A stretch of 64,000 bases of DNA, taken from positions 7,515-71,514 of the forward strand of contig DBYS01000011.1 of NCBI GenBank assembly GCA_002310195.1, given 5' to 3'. Each line of letters opens with the position of its first letter. Position 1 is the stretch's first letter. This document shows positions 50,694 to 59,288 of this stretch, one piece after another. Position numbers and translations under genes: made by a program. This stretch comes from Bacteroidales bacterium UBA1180. Its GTDB lineage: Bacteria; Bacteroidota; Bacteroidia; Bacteroidales; Paludibacteraceae. The notes below the pieces were generated by a model. The model was not told where the DNA came from. It saw nothing but the letters and a program-made list of their open reading frames with translations, and did no database searches.

Positions 50694-52263
50694 TGATGAA
50701 AGCAACGATAGCATCTCTGTCTTCTTTGTTCAGTTTGTAGAATTGCTGTGTCGGATAGTACGCATCGCTCTCCGGACTGTAGCCGTGCCACATGATTGCT
50801 TCGATCACGTTGCGCGCACGAGTATCGTGCATACGTGCCTCGTAAGCATCGCCGGTGGCTTTCTTATGCAGACCACGTCCCCAGAGCGGTGTCGTACGAC
50901 ACCAACCGGTACGGATATCGTTCTCCATGCACAGCTTATGCTGAACCATGTCCGTGTAAGGCCATATCTTCTGGTTCGGGTAACGCGGCATAGATGCGGT
51001 AACGGGGAAATGGTTCGGGTCACGCACCTCATCCGCACCGGTGGTCCATGTCGGACGGTGGCAATAATCACAGCCGATCTGTGTGAACAGTTCCTTGCCC
51101 TTCAGCACTTTCGGATCTTTCACGTTACGCGCAGCCGGCACAGCCAGACCGCGGTGCCAAACCATGACTTGTGTAAACTCGTCATCGGTCATTTCTGCCG
51201 GCAGTTCTTTGCTTGTCAGGTAGTTGTATATCTCTTCCTGCGTACCGAAAGCCTCCTGTACTTCAGGATCTTTGGATGCATACTCGGCATAGATCGTGCC
51301 GTTCAGGTCCAAGTAATGGTACTTGCGGTCGCTGCGGGTGACGTTGGTAATGTTCCAGATAGCGTTCGCACCGGCTGCATCCATAATAGGACCACGGGTA
51401 AGCGCGTAAGTGAAACGTTTCGGCCCCCACTGCGGATCGTTCTTGTAGTAACCGCTCGTCTGGAATCCGCCGTCCCAGAATGCAGGGTTCAGACCGTTCT
51501 TGAGTTTGCCGTCAGCAGCCTCTTTGGCATACTGGTCAATGATGTCCTGGTCAGGAATAGCATCAAGCAGTCCCGAGCCGTACACACCGATTGTATTCTC
51601 CAGTTTGACTTCGTAGCCTTGAGTCTCCAGCAAACCGTCCGGATCGCGGTAACCCTGGTTATAGACATATACCGCGGTGTTCGGCATTTTCACTTCCGGA
51701 TAGCGCAGCTCGTACTTCTCGCCGTCGGCAAACTGGTTGCCATGCTCATCAGTAGCGTTCTTCCATGTTACGGTAATCTGATCCGGATCAAGCGGAGCCT
51801 TGAACGGTGCAGCACCGAACAGTTGAGGCATACCTGCCAGCCAAGGAACATAAGCCTGTGTAGCAGGATTGATAACCACAAGCAACGTACCGTTGCCTTG
51901 GTCTTTGGCGTTGTACGTACCTTCCGGCACGCTCGTTCCGTGCGAGTAATTCGGGTGGCAGTGCTGGCAGGACGCGCGCACATACACAGGACCTAGACCG
52001 TGCTGGCGACCGGTTGTGTTGGTCACAAAGTCCTTCTCGGCGATATTGTCGCCTTGGGCAAACATAGCACCGAGACCGGCATCTTCAGTAGCAGGCGTCG
52101 GCTGACGGAACGTCATGGACGATGTGTTCTCCGTCGTACCTAACTTACCGCCGGTATAATACCAGTCGGGCTTGTCATCGGTCTGCGGCTGCTCGCCCGG
52201 GCAACCAGTCAGAACGAAGGTCATGGCTCCGAGAGCCAGACAATACATAAGTTCCTTCTTCAT
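50683..52263 (-). CDS. Di-haem oxidoreductase family lipoprotein (DUF1111)
   Basis: A 526-residue lipoprotein (start ATG 52263; lipobox FVLTGC) with two CxxCH haem motifs, CQHCH at residues 99-103 and CDYCH near 410, and family segments RRxxxPLWGRGL, here TTPLWGRGLHKKATGDAYEA, and HDTRARNVIEAIMWHG. Such proteins accompany imelysins in iron or copper uptake loci. A longer frame begins at 52284 but lacks a proper signal start. Periplasmic or outer-membrane electron transfer is likely. Confidence 0.88.
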   Translation of the reverse strand: MKKELMYCLALGAMTFVLTGCPGEQPQTDDKPDWYYTGGKLGTTENTSSMTFRQPTPATEDAGLGAMFAQGDNIAEKDFVTNTTGRQHGLGPVYVRASCQHCHPNYSHGTSVPEGTYNAKDQGNGTLLVVINPATQAYVPWLAGMPQLFGAAPFKAPLDPDQITVTWKNATDEHGNQFADGEKYELRYPEVKMPNTAVYVYNQGYRDPDGLLETQGYEVKLENTIGVYGSGLLDAIPDQDIIDQYAKEAADGKLKNGLNPAFWDGGFQTSGYYKNDPQWGPKRFTYALTRGPIMDAAGANAIWNITNVTRSDRKYHYLDLNGTIYAEYASKDPEVQEAFGTQEEIYNYLTSKELPAEMTDDEFTQVMVWHRGLAVPAARNVKDPKVLKGKELFTQIGCDYCHRPTWTTGADEVRDPNHFPVTASMPRYPNQKIWPYTDMVQHKLCMENDIRTGWCRTTPLWGRGLHKKATGDAYEARMHDTRARNVIEAIMWHGYSPESDAYYPTQQFYKLNKEDRDAIVAFINAI

Positions 52264-52287
52264 GATATATAAGTTTTGTTTCATTGT

Positions 52288-53454
52288 TTACTTTGCGAGA
52301 AGCGCCAGCACTTCTTCATCCAACAGTTGCTCCAGAGCTTGCACTTTCTCGATAGCAACCTTTACGGCAGGATTGCCCTTAGCTGTATTCTCGAAATCTT
52401 CAATCGCCTCAATGGCAGCAATTGCGTCCTCGATAGCTTTGTGAACATCGGCGTCAAGTTTGGGATCTTGACGATACACATAGTTCGACACCGAGTGATC
52501 ACCGGCCAACGCACCGCAGTAAGAGTGCTGGATCGAACGGATATTGTCAGCGAAGTCTTCGGTCGAAGTGCAGCTATACGGCGACTCGATATAATCGCGC
52601 TCGTCAGGCGTGCTGCTGATATAAGGATTGCCCATCTTCAGGTCAGCCACCTCACCTGCTATATCCACGCAGCCTGCTACAATCTCCTCGGCCACCTCTT
52701 GATAGGTCACATAGGTCGAACCCGGCTTGCCGGCATTGATCATCTGCCAGCCATACTTATCCTCATAGGTATCCACTTCGCCATCTTCCAGAATCTTCAT
52801 CTTGGCTGCACTCACTTCGCCTGCCCAGCAGTACTCCAGCAAGATAGCCTGTTGTGCCAGATCTTCAACAATACCGAGCAGATACACCGCTTCGGCATGC
52901 GTGAGATTGGCGGCGTGCGGCTTGCCCGTACCTACAGCGCGGCCTTCTTTCTCAACACTTTCGAACAGAAGGTACTCGGCAGCATGGAATCCCTTCAAGG
53001 CATAACCAAGCTTATCGCCTACGTAGGCACCGCCTTCTTCCTCAATCTGCTTCATCTGCTCTTCGTTGTGCAACAGCGAGCTCATCGCGTTGAAATCTAG
53101 AGGCCAGCTGTCGATGTGCGGATCGATGGTATGTGATGCCGCCGGACCGTACAGGAACGCCTCGCTCTGCTCCCAATGCTTACGCATCAGTCGCCACGAT
53201 GCATCGGCATCCTTCATCAGTTGGGTGTAATCTTCACCCTTCTCAACCTTGTCAAGAATCTGTTCGGTCTGATCAAGCAGCACCAGTGCGGCATCAGCCA
53301 TTGCACTGTAGGTCGTAACAACCGTGTTTTGTACATACGGCGTCACAGCCTGTTGCAACGCCGCTTCTTTGTCTGAGGTGACCGTTGTGCCACGCTCGCC
53401 GCAAGCAGTTAATCCCATAACTGCCAGCGCAATAAATACAATCTTCTTTTTCAT
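52288..53454 (-). CDS. Imelysin (M75-like) family lipoprotein
   Basis: A 388-residue lipoprotein (lipobox GLTAC at residues 14-18) of the imelysin/EfeO-like helical family. The signature GFHAAEYLLFE lies at 155-165, matching the GxHxxE putative metal site, with HWEQSEAFLYGPAA and the SHTIDPHIDSWPLD block before it. Members bind iron or haem rather than cleave peptides. It is 24 bp upstream of the di-haem oxidoreductase gene and 49 bp after the porin. Confidence 0.9.
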   Translation of the reverse strand: MKKKIVFIALAVMGLTACGERGTTVTSDKEAALQQAVTPYVQNTVVTTYSAMADAALVLLDQTEQILDKVEKGEDYTQLMKDADASWRLMRKHWEQSEAFLYGPAASHTIDPHIDSWPLDFNAMSSLLHNEEQMKQIEEEGGAYVGDKLGYALKGFHAAEYLLFESVEKEGRAVGTGKPHAANLTHAEAVYLLGIVEDLAQQAILLEYCWAGEVSAAKMKILEDGEVDTYEDKYGWQMINAGKPGSTYVTYQEVAEEIVAGCVDIAGEVADLKMGNPYISSTPDERDYIESPYSCTSTEDFADNIRSIQHSYCGALAGDHSVSNYVYRQDPKLDADVHKAIEDAIAAIEAIEDFENTAKGNPAVKVAIEKVQALEQLLDEEVLALLAK

Positions 53455-53503
53455 ACGATAAAAACTATTTATAAATTTAACAAATTAACATTCTGGTATC
53501 AGC

Positions 53504-54964
53504 CTATAACTGATAGAATCCCGCATACACGATCCCAACGGCAATCTGCGGTTCGTCGTTATACAGTTTTCCGCGCGTCCCGTCCGCACGCGTACCTTGT
53601 TTCAGTATTCCGTACGAGAACTCCGCCTTTACGGCTACCTGCGGGATCGGGAAATAATTGATGCCTGCCGCTACGCGGTGCCTGCCGCACCATGAGTACA
53701 TATCCGTCGGTTTGTTGTCGTAGCGGAACATAGAGTCGTAATAATCGTACCGCCCGAATACATAGAACTGCTGATGTTTGGCAACCAGTGCCCGACTGAG
53801 GCTGAAGAAGTCATATCCCGCTTCTATACCTGCCGCCAAAGCATCGCTCGCCACCCATTGCTTGCTCGACACGGATCCTTTGCGCATGGATATATTGTAT
53901 TGCGTGATTGCTGCAGCGTCGCTCAGATGACCGTAAGTGAAGTCACCGCGTACAATTGCGCCGTGATCCTTGTACGCAAAATCAAACGCACCGATAGTTA
54001 CCGTACCTTTCACATCCTTGTATGCACTCTGATCCAACTCGGCATTGGTCTTGCTCAGCGTATTTCTGAACGAATTGCCGCAGTAGCCGCTCAAACTCAA
54101 ACGTAGTCCCTTGACACCCGTATAATCCACGCGTGCTGCCCCGGCGAACACGTTCGCAAGTTTGAACTCGTACGGACTGCCTGTACCGGGTTTGATCCAG
54201 TTCTTCCGATTGAAGCGGTCGCTGTCCAGACCGGGCAGGAACATCAGCTGATAGTGCCAGCCTCTGGGCGTCGAACCCATGAATGTCAACGCCACTTCAT
54301 GCCATGTGCTCGGCATGATGGTGAACTCGCCCTCGTTCCTGTAAACACCGAAGTACTCCGTTGACTCATGATGTGCGTTCAGTCCGCCTACAGGTATAAC
54401 CTGCATACCGGCACGCAGTATTGCGTATTGATTGAACTTCTTCTGCAGCCAGAACTGCTCCAGCGCAACCTCGCCGCCACGTTCTATCTCGCTCTCATAC
54501 TCACCGCCTTCTTCTTCTTCGATCTCTACTGCCGATTCCGTTCCGCCATGCTCAAACTCGATCTCCGTGCCTACACTCCAGCCCTTGCCGAAATCATAGC
54601 CAAGATAAACGACCACATGAGGCAAATCGAACTCGCCGTAATGGTCGTTGGCATATTTCTCGGGATTCTTTCCGTAACGCAGATAATTATTGCTGTAGAA
54701 GCAGTGTTTTGCCGTCACCTCGCCGTAACCGCCGATGGTAAACCGGCCTCGCCTCTCGGCCTTCGTCGTGTCCTTTCGCTGCGTAGCACCGGTCATGGCA
54801 TCGACACTAACCGATTTTGGGGATACGCTGTCTTTGCGTTCCAGTCGCTCAATCCGCCGTATCAGTGCCTGAAGGTCTGAAACGCTCACCTTTATCGAAT
54901 CTTCCGCACGCACTCCTAACGCGCATATAATCAGCAGCAAAGCGGTAAGTATATGTTTTTTCAT
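53504..54964 (-). CDS. Porin-like outer-membrane protein, first gene of the imelysin operon
   Basis: A 486-residue protein. The ATG at 54964 starts a signal peptide (MKKHILTALLLIICALGVRA); the longer frame upstream passes through the promoter and is rejected. A short coiled coil (SVSDLQALIRRIERLERKD) precedes a beta-barrel with strands like FTIGGYGEVTAKHCF and VVVYLGYDFGKGWSVGTEIEF, as in phosphate-selective porin-type proteins. An acidic loop (VEIEEEEGGEYESEIERGGE) may face metal cations. With imelysin and a di-haem enzyme it suggests metal import across the outer membrane. Confidence 0.82.
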   Translation of the reverse strand: MKKHILTALLLIICALGVRAEDSIKVSVSDLQALIRRIERLERKDSVSPKSVSVDAMTGATQRKDTTKAERRGRFTIGGYGEVTAKHCFYSNNYLRYGKNPEKYANDHYGEFDLPHVVVYLGYDFGKGWSVGTEIEFEHGGTESAVEIEEEEGGEYESEIERGGEVALEQFWLQKKFNQYAILRAGMQVIPVGGLNAHHESTEYFGVYRNEGEFTIMPSTWHEVALTFMGSTPRGWHYQLMFLPGLDSDRFNRKNWIKPGTGSPYEFKLANVFAGAARVDYTGVKGLRLSLSGYCGNSFRNTLSKTNAELDQSAYKDVKGTVTIGAFDFAYKDHGAIVRGDFTYGHLSDAAAITQYNISMRKGSVSSKQWVASDALAAGIEAGYDFFSLSRALVAKHQQFYVFGRYDYYDSMFRYDNKPTDMYSWCGRHRVAAGINYFPIPQVAVKAEFSYGILKQGTRADGTRGKLYNDEPQIAVGIVYAGFYQL

Positions 54965-55017
54965 TTGATTATTCTCCTTTCGGTTTTCACCTTTTAATCT
55001 TCTTCTTATTTGTACTG

Positions 55018-55049
55018 CAAAGTTACGATTTTTTTTCGATTTCCGCAAT
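55018..55049 (-). promoter_or_regulatory. Promoter of the porin-imelysin operon
   Basis: Minus-strand -7 TAACTTTG (plus 55018-55025), with ATTG (plus 55046-55049) in place of TTTG at the 20-bp position. Confidence 0.6.
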
Positions 55050-55170
55050 CCCATAATGCAGGGATTTTTGAGAGAACAACCAGCATTGCTACGGTTTACC
55101 CGCTATCCCCAATTATAGGTAGCACGAGCGCACTACATCCATTCTTGAAGTTGCTGATACGGAAACACAT

Positions 55171-55188
55171 ATCCCCATTTGTGGGGAT
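55171..55188. promoter_or_regulatory. Palindrome ahead of the RIC-LuxR regulator, candidate operator
   Basis: ATCCCCA and TGGGGAT, perfect 7-bp arms with a 4-bp spacer, 13 bp upstream of the -33 box of the regulator gene. A related TATCCCCAATTATAGG half-palindrome starts near 55102. Both lie between the divergent promoters. Confidence 0.5.
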
Positions 55189-55201
55189 TTTGCGTCTGCG
55201 C

Positions 55202-55233
55202 CTTGCAAATGTGCAAAAAATTCACTAACTTTG
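55202..55233 (+). promoter_or_regulatory. Promoter of the RIC-LuxR regulator
   Basis: CTTG at 55202-55205 and TAACTTTG at 55226-55233, 20 bp apart. Confidence 0.7.
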
Positions 55234-55287
55234 TACCCGTGTTCGGCAGATTGAAGCTATCGATCGGGAACACTAATTTATTGAATT

Positions 55288-56166
55288 ATGTACAAAGCCA
55301 GTGACAAAATATGCGACCTCATGTCGCATGAGGAGGACGCAATACAGATCATCAGCCGTTTCGGGCTGGAGATGGGAGTTGGTGAACAGACTATCGAACA
55401 AGTGTGTGACTCACACGGGGTGCACACGCCTACGTTCCTCGCTGTCGTTAATTATAAGGTATTTAAGTTACGCGCTCTGCCTGCCGACATCGACATCCCC
55501 ACGCTACAGCGATACCTGCACAATGCCCACACGTATTTTCTGGACTTCCGTCTGCCGCGTCTGCGCCGCTCTCTCATCGAAGCGATCATCCCCGCCGACC
55601 CGACAACTAAGATTCCCGGACTGATCCTGCGCTGCTACGACGAATTTGTTGACGAGATACGCACACATATCGAACATGAGAACGAAGGCCGTTATGATGA
55701 ACATGAACACGACGACCAACGTATTACGGACAAGTTGTCCGAGATCAAGAACCTGATTATCAAGTACTACCCGACTACTCCAACCTCTACGGAAGGGACG
55801 GTTACTTACACACTTATCGGTGTGATGAGCGACCTGTGGCACACCGAGCACGACTTCTCCGACCATTGTGCCATTGAGGACGACATACTACGTCCGGCAT
55901 TGCTGCGCAACCAAGCCCGTTGCGCCCAACGGCAGAAAACCGCCAGCGAAGAGACGGAGGAACTGAGCGCCCGCGAACGGGACGTGCTGGTACAGATTGT
56001 TAAAGGATTAAGTTACAAGGAGATTGCCAATGTCCTGCATATCTCCACGCACACGGTTATCTCTCACCGCAAGCACATTACCCGCAAACTGAATATCCAT
56101 TCTTCCGCCGGACTGACGATCTACGCCATCGTCAATCATCTCGTAGATCTCGGCAGCCTGGAGTGA
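55288..56166 (+). CDS. DUF542-hemerythrin-LuxR fusion transcription regulator
   Basis: A 292-residue protein. Residues about 1-55 resemble the ScdA/DUF542 N-terminus of RIC (repair of iron centres) proteins (LMSHEEDAIQIISRFGLEMG). Residues about 75-215 are hemerythrin-like with several His and Glu of a di-iron site (HIEHENEGRYDEHEHDD; LWHTEHDFSDHCAIEDD). Residues about 225-285 are a LuxR-type HTH (LSARERDVLVQIVKGLSYKEIAN, HISTHTVISHRKHI). The architecture suggests sensing of iron, oxygen or nitric oxide by a di-iron centre coupled to DNA binding. It diverges from the imelysin operon, its probable target. Confidence 0.88.
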   Translation: MYKASDKICDLMSHEEDAIQIISRFGLEMGVGEQTIEQVCDSHGVHTPTFLAVVNYKVFKLRALPADIDIPTLQRYLHNAHTYFLDFRLPRLRRSLIEAIIPADPTTKIPGLILRCYDEFVDEIRTHIEHENEGRYDEHEHDDQRITDKLSEIKNLIIKYYPTTPTSTEGTVTYTLIGVMSDLWHTEHDFSDHCAIEDDILRPALLRNQARCAQRQKTASEETEELSARERDVLVQIVKGLSYKEIANVLHISTHTVISHRKHITRKLNIHSSAGLTIYAIVNHLVDLGSLE

Positions 56167-56197
56167 TAGCATTCATATAAGTTTTTGTTAATAGACG

Positions 56198-56226
56198 AAC
56201 AAACCCGGCGGATTGCCGGGTTTGTT
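56198..56226. terminator. Terminator between the regulator and convergent DUF3276 gene
   Basis: Perfect 12-base arms AACAAACCCGGC and GCCGGGTTTGTT with a 5-base loop. Confidence 0.88.
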
Positions 56227-56250
56227 GTGTCAAATGGTCTAGTCTTGGAA

Positions 56251-56667
56251 TCAGTCTTTTCCCATCAGGCGGTCAAGCAGACCGCGTTTCTTCTCTGCAG
56301 GCGCTTCAGCTGCTTCTGCCTCCGCTGTCGCTGCTGTCGCTGCTGCTGCGGGCGCTTCGGTAGCGTCAGCGGGCACCCATTCGCGTCGGTCTTCGATATC
56401 GCCAACCTGCGATTTGACGTAGGCGATCACATCATCGAGCCCTTCGGTGAAGTGCGCAAAATCCTCTTTGTAGAGGAAGAGTTTGTGTTTCTCGAACTGC
56501 GGGGCTTCCTCACCAGTTACTCGCTTCTTACTCTCCGTGATACACAGGTAGAAATCGCCGGTACGGTCTTTCTTGACGTCCAGATAATAGATTCGTTTAC
56601 CTGCTTTCACCGAACGGGAATAGACGATCTCCGCTTCCCGTCTGTCATCAAACTTTCTGTTTTCCAT
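56251..56667 (-). CDS. DUF3276/PUR-alpha-like nucleic-acid-binding protein
   Basis: A 138-residue protein. Residues about 5-95 match the PUR-repeat family of Bacteroidetes and Spirochaetes (IVYSRSVKAGKRIYYLDVKK, FYLCITESKKR, KHKLFLYKEDFAHFTEGLDD), which binds single-stranded DNA or RNA. Residues about 100-130 are an Ala/Glu/Pro-rich low-complexity tail ending GLLDRLMGKD. Single gene with its own promoter and terminator. Confidence 0.88.
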   Translation of the reverse strand: MENRKFDDRREAEIVYSRSVKAGKRIYYLDVKKDRTGDFYLCITESKKRVTGEEAPQFEKHKLFLYKEDFAHFTEGLDDVIAYVKSQVGDIEDRREWVPADATEAPAAAATAATAEAEAAEAPAEKKRGLLDRLMGKD

Positions 56668-56710
56668 CTCAATAATCTCGGGCTACGCCCCTTATTAGTT
56701 AAACCGATTG

Positions 56711-56742
56711 CAAAGGTACAAAAAAGTTTTGATATTTGCAAG
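56711..56742 (-). promoter_or_regulatory. Promoter of the DUF3276 gene
   Basis: Minus-strand CTTG (plus 56739-56742) and TACCTTTG (plus 56711-56718), 20 bp apart. Confidence 0.75.
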
Positions 56743-56762
56743 CAAATAAATTTTTTCGTTGC

Positions 56763-56812
56763 AAAAATTTCTATTTGTTTAAATTTTTTCACAGTAAAAA
56801 TTTCTATTTGTT
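56763..56812. repeat. 17-bp direct repeat between divergent promoters
   Basis: AAAAATTTCTATTTGTT occurs at 56763-56779 and 56796-56812, 33 bp apart, in a very AT-rich divergent intergenic region. Confidence 0.85.
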
Positions 56813-56839
56813 CACAAATACGATTTTTTCTTGCGAAAA

Positions 56840-56871
56840 TTTGGAAATATGAGATATTTTTCGTATCTTTG
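56840..56871 (+). promoter_or_regulatory. Promoter of the nusB gene cluster
   Basis: TTTG at 56840-56843 and TATCTTTG at 56864-56871, 20 bp apart; ATG 56894 follows. Confidence 0.8.
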
Positions 56872-56893
56872 CGTGTTTTTTATATATCGCATT

Positions 56894-57850
56894 ATGATCA
56901 ATCGAACACTGATACGAATCAAGGTCGTTCAGACGATGTTTACGTACAACCAGAACGACGGTTCGCTGCCGTCGGAGGCGCGGAAGCAGCTGCTACGGAG
57001 TTTTGCGGACACGTACGATCTGTATATGCTGCTGCTGGATTTTGCGAGTGCGCTGACCTCGTATGCCGACGAGCAGTTGCAGGAGCGCATAGCCCGTTCG
57101 CAAGCCACGCATACCTCGTTTACGCCGAACAGGCGGTTTATCCGCAACCGTTTTGCGGAGCAGCTGTTCACTAATCAGCGATTGCGCCGTGAGTTGCAGG
57201 AGCGTCATCTGAGTTGGGAGACGGGCATGCCGGCTGTGCGGTCGGTGTACCTGAGTCTGGTGGCTACGCCCTGGTACAAGGAATATATGGATCAGGCGGA
57301 GTGTACGTACGAGGACGACAAACGCATATGGCGTAAGATCTACACCGAGCTGCTGCCGGGCAACGAGGCGATGCTTGCCGCGCTGGAAGAGATGGAGCTG
57401 GAGCTGGATCACTTTACGTGGGTGACGGATCTGGATTTTGTGCTGTCGTACGTGGTAAAGTCGGTAAGGAAGTTCCGCGAGGAGGAAGGTGTGGAGCAAT
57501 CGCTGCTGGAGATGTTTGACTCGGAGGAGGATCTGACGTTTGCGACCTCGCTGCTGCAGCATACGATCGAGCATAGGGACGAGTACAATGCGCTGATCGA
57601 TGCGAACCTGAAGAACTGGGATCCCGAGCGCGTGGCGTGGATGGACAGGATCATACTGCTGGTGGCTCTGGCGGAGATCATAAACTTCCCGGAGATAGCG
57701 TTGCAGATATCGCTGAACGAGTATATAGAGATCGCCAAGGAGTACTCGGGCGACAAGAACTACTTCTTCATCAACGGCATACTGGACGGTATCATCCGCC
57801 AGCTCAAGCGTGAAGACAAACTGCTGAAAGCGGTAGAACTGGATAACTAG
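56894..57850 (+). CDS. nusB: Transcription antitermination factor NusB
   Basis: A 318-residue NusB, longer than the ~140-residue E. coli protein as is usual in Bacteroidetes. It starts INRTLIRIKVVQTMFTYNQ and the classic NusB core is C-terminal: VAWMDRIILLVALAEI, NFPEIALQISLNEYIEIAKE and FINGILDGIIRQLK. ATG 56894 is chosen because the frame upstream passes through the promoter. It supports processive rRNA transcription. The stop codon is the first unit of a CTAG repeat array. Confidence 0.93.
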   Translation: MINRTLIRIKVVQTMFTYNQNDGSLPSEARKQLLRSFADTYDLYMLLLDFASALTSYADEQLQERIARSQATHTSFTPNRRFIRNRFAEQLFTNQRLRRELQERHLSWETGMPAVRSVYLSLVATPWYKEYMDQAECTYEDDKRIWRKIYTELLPGNEAMLAALEEMELELDHFTWVTDLDFVLSYVVKSVRKFREEEGVEQSLLEMFDSEEDLTFATSLLQHTIEHRDEYNALIDANLKNWDPERVAWMDRIILLVALAEIINFPEIALQISLNEYIEIAKEYSGDKNYFFINGILDGIIRQLKREDKLLKAVELDN

Positions 57851-57875
57851 TGCCCTAGTTTCCTAGTCCCCCTAG
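57847..57875. repeat. CTAG octamer array at the nusB stop codon
   Basis: CTAG begins at 57847, 57855, 57863 and 57872 (spacings 8, 8 and 9). The first contains the TAG stop of nusB. Read on the minus strand the units look like CTAGGAAA, the same octamer as in the array at 62628. Confidence 0.85.
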
Positions 57876-57903
57876 AAAAATTAATCAACTAAAATAATTA
57901 CAC

Positions 57904-58257
57904 ATGTTAGCAAACATTTTATTACTGATGCAAAACGGCACGGCGAGTGCCGGTGCAGGTGCAGAAGGCGCTCAAGGCAGCCAATGGTCGTTCTGGATCA
58001 TGATGATCCTGATCTTCGTAGTGTTCTACTTCTTTATGATTCGTCCGCAGTCGAAGAAACAGAAAGAGTTGCAGAAGCAACGCGAAGAGATGAAGAAAGG
58101 CGATAAGGTTGTGACCGCCGGCGGCATATACGGCGAGATCAAGGAAGTGAAGGACAACTACTTCCTGATCACGATCGACAAGGACGTGACGATCCGCGTA
58201 GATAAGAACAGCGTGTTTGCTTCAGCCGCAGACGCTCAGCCGGAAGTTAAGAGCTAA
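57904..58257 (+). CDS. yajC: Preprotein translocase subunit YajC
   Basis: A 117-residue single-pass membrane protein: helix WSFWIMMILIFVVFYFFMIR (residues about 30-48), then RPQSKKQKELQKQREEMKKGDKVVTAGGIYG given here as KKGDKVVTAGGIYGEIKEVK, the YajC core. It accompanies SecDF in protein export. Third-period arrays flank the gene on both sides. Confidence 0.93.
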   Translation: MLANILLLMQNGTASAGAGAEGAQGSQWSFWIMMILIFVVFYFFMIRPQSKKQKELQKQREEMKKGDKVVTAGGIYGEIKEVKDNYFLITIDKDVTIRVDKNSVFASAADAQPEVKS

Positions 58258-58278
58258 GAGGTTAGAGGTTTAGAGAGG
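58246..58278. repeat. Short-period tandem array at the yajC stop codon
   Basis: Units GTTAAGAG, CTAAGAG, GTTAGAG and GTTTAGAG follow each other with period 7-8; the TAA stop of yajC lies in the second unit. The next gene starts directly after it. Confidence 0.7.
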
Positions 58279-59288
58279 TGAGTGATGTATTAGGCCGCTG
58301 GTGGCGGGCATTCAAGAGGTTCTGGCACAGCAGAGACGCGCTGGTGTATCTGTCGTTTGTGTTGTTGGCGACCATCATCTGGTTTACCAACGCGTTCAGT
58401 ACGCGCCGCGAGGTGACGATCATCATGCCGGTGACGTACACGCATATACCCGACGATTACATCTTTGCCACGCCTCCGACCGATCATGTGCGCGTGAGCG
58501 TTGAGGACGAGGGTATAGACCTCTTCCGCAACCGCAAGCGCCGGTACACGCTGGCCATCGACATGACGGACTATATCCACGGAGAGGAAGGTACGTTTAT
58601 GATCCCGATGGACGAGGTGCGTACGGTGATCGTTCAGCAGCTGGTAGGCGATGCGGGACTGGCAGCCTTCGCGCCGGAAGTACTGACCGGCACATACACA
58701 CGCCAGCACGAGAAGACAGTGCCGGTGGTATATACGGGTCAGGTCAAGCCTGCTGCGCAGCACCAGTTGTGCGGTGAGGTAGCTATCCTGCCGCGCGTAG
58801 CGAGCGTGTATGGCACGGAGCAGGACCTGGCCGGTGTGGAGCAGGTGGAGACCGCCTGGACGGATTTTGAGGGCGTGCAAGACACGTTCGTTACCCGTCT
58901 GCCGCTGATTGCGCCCAAAGGGCTGCGCGTGGTGCCTGACAGCGTGAGTATGCAGGTGATAGCCGAGCAGTTCACCGAACGGGCTATGCAGCTGCCTATA
59001 TGCGCGCCGGACCTCAGCAGCGAAGGACAGGTGTTGCACCTCTTCCCGAGTCAGGTGACGGTAACGTTTCGCGTAGGCACGGCGTGGTTCAACAAAGTGA
59101 GCGAGGGGGATCTGGAGGCGTACGTAGAGTTGCCGCAGGACGGCACGGATCATCTAGGAGTACAAGTGACGAACAGAAACCCGCACATCACGCATATACG
59201 CGTCAAACCCGAAGAAGTAGAATACTTAATTGAGAACTATGACAGCCATTCAGATGGTGGATCTGCAGCGGCAGTACAGGCGCATTAA
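58278..59288 (+). CDS. YbbR-domain (CdaR-like) protein
   Basis: A 336-residue protein with an N-terminal membrane helix (ALVYLSFVLLATIIWFTNAF) and repeated extracytoplasmic YbbR-like segments (TVPVVYTGQVKPAAQHQLCG, RLPLIAPKGLRVVPDSVSM). In Firmicutes such proteins control diadenylate cyclase; in Bacteroidetes the role is unclear. The start is GTG with an upstream GAGAGG. The 3' end overlaps the aminotransferase gene by 50 bp. Confidence 0.8.
   Translation: MSDVLGRWWRAFKRFWHSRDALVYLSFVLLATIIWFTNAFSTRREVTIIMPVTYTHIPDDYIFATPPTDHVRVSVEDEGIDLFRNRKRRYTLAIDMTDYIHGEEGTFMIPMDEVRTVIVQQLVGDAGLAAFAPEVLTGTYTRQHEKTVPVVYTGQVKPAAQHQLCGEVAILPRVASVYGTEQDLAGVEQVETAWTDFEGVQDTFVTRLPLIAPKGLRVVPDSVSMQVIAEQFTERAMQLPICAPDLSSEGQVLHLFPSQVTVTFRVGTAWFNKVSEGDLEAYVELPQDGTDHLGVQVTNRNPHITHIRVKPEEVEYLIENYDSHSDGGSAAAVQAH

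Noticed and set aside
50395..51996. 533-codon plus-strand frame opposite the di-haem oxidoreductase
   Set aside because: The minus strand carries haem motifs and a lipobox; the plus frame has no features of a real protein.
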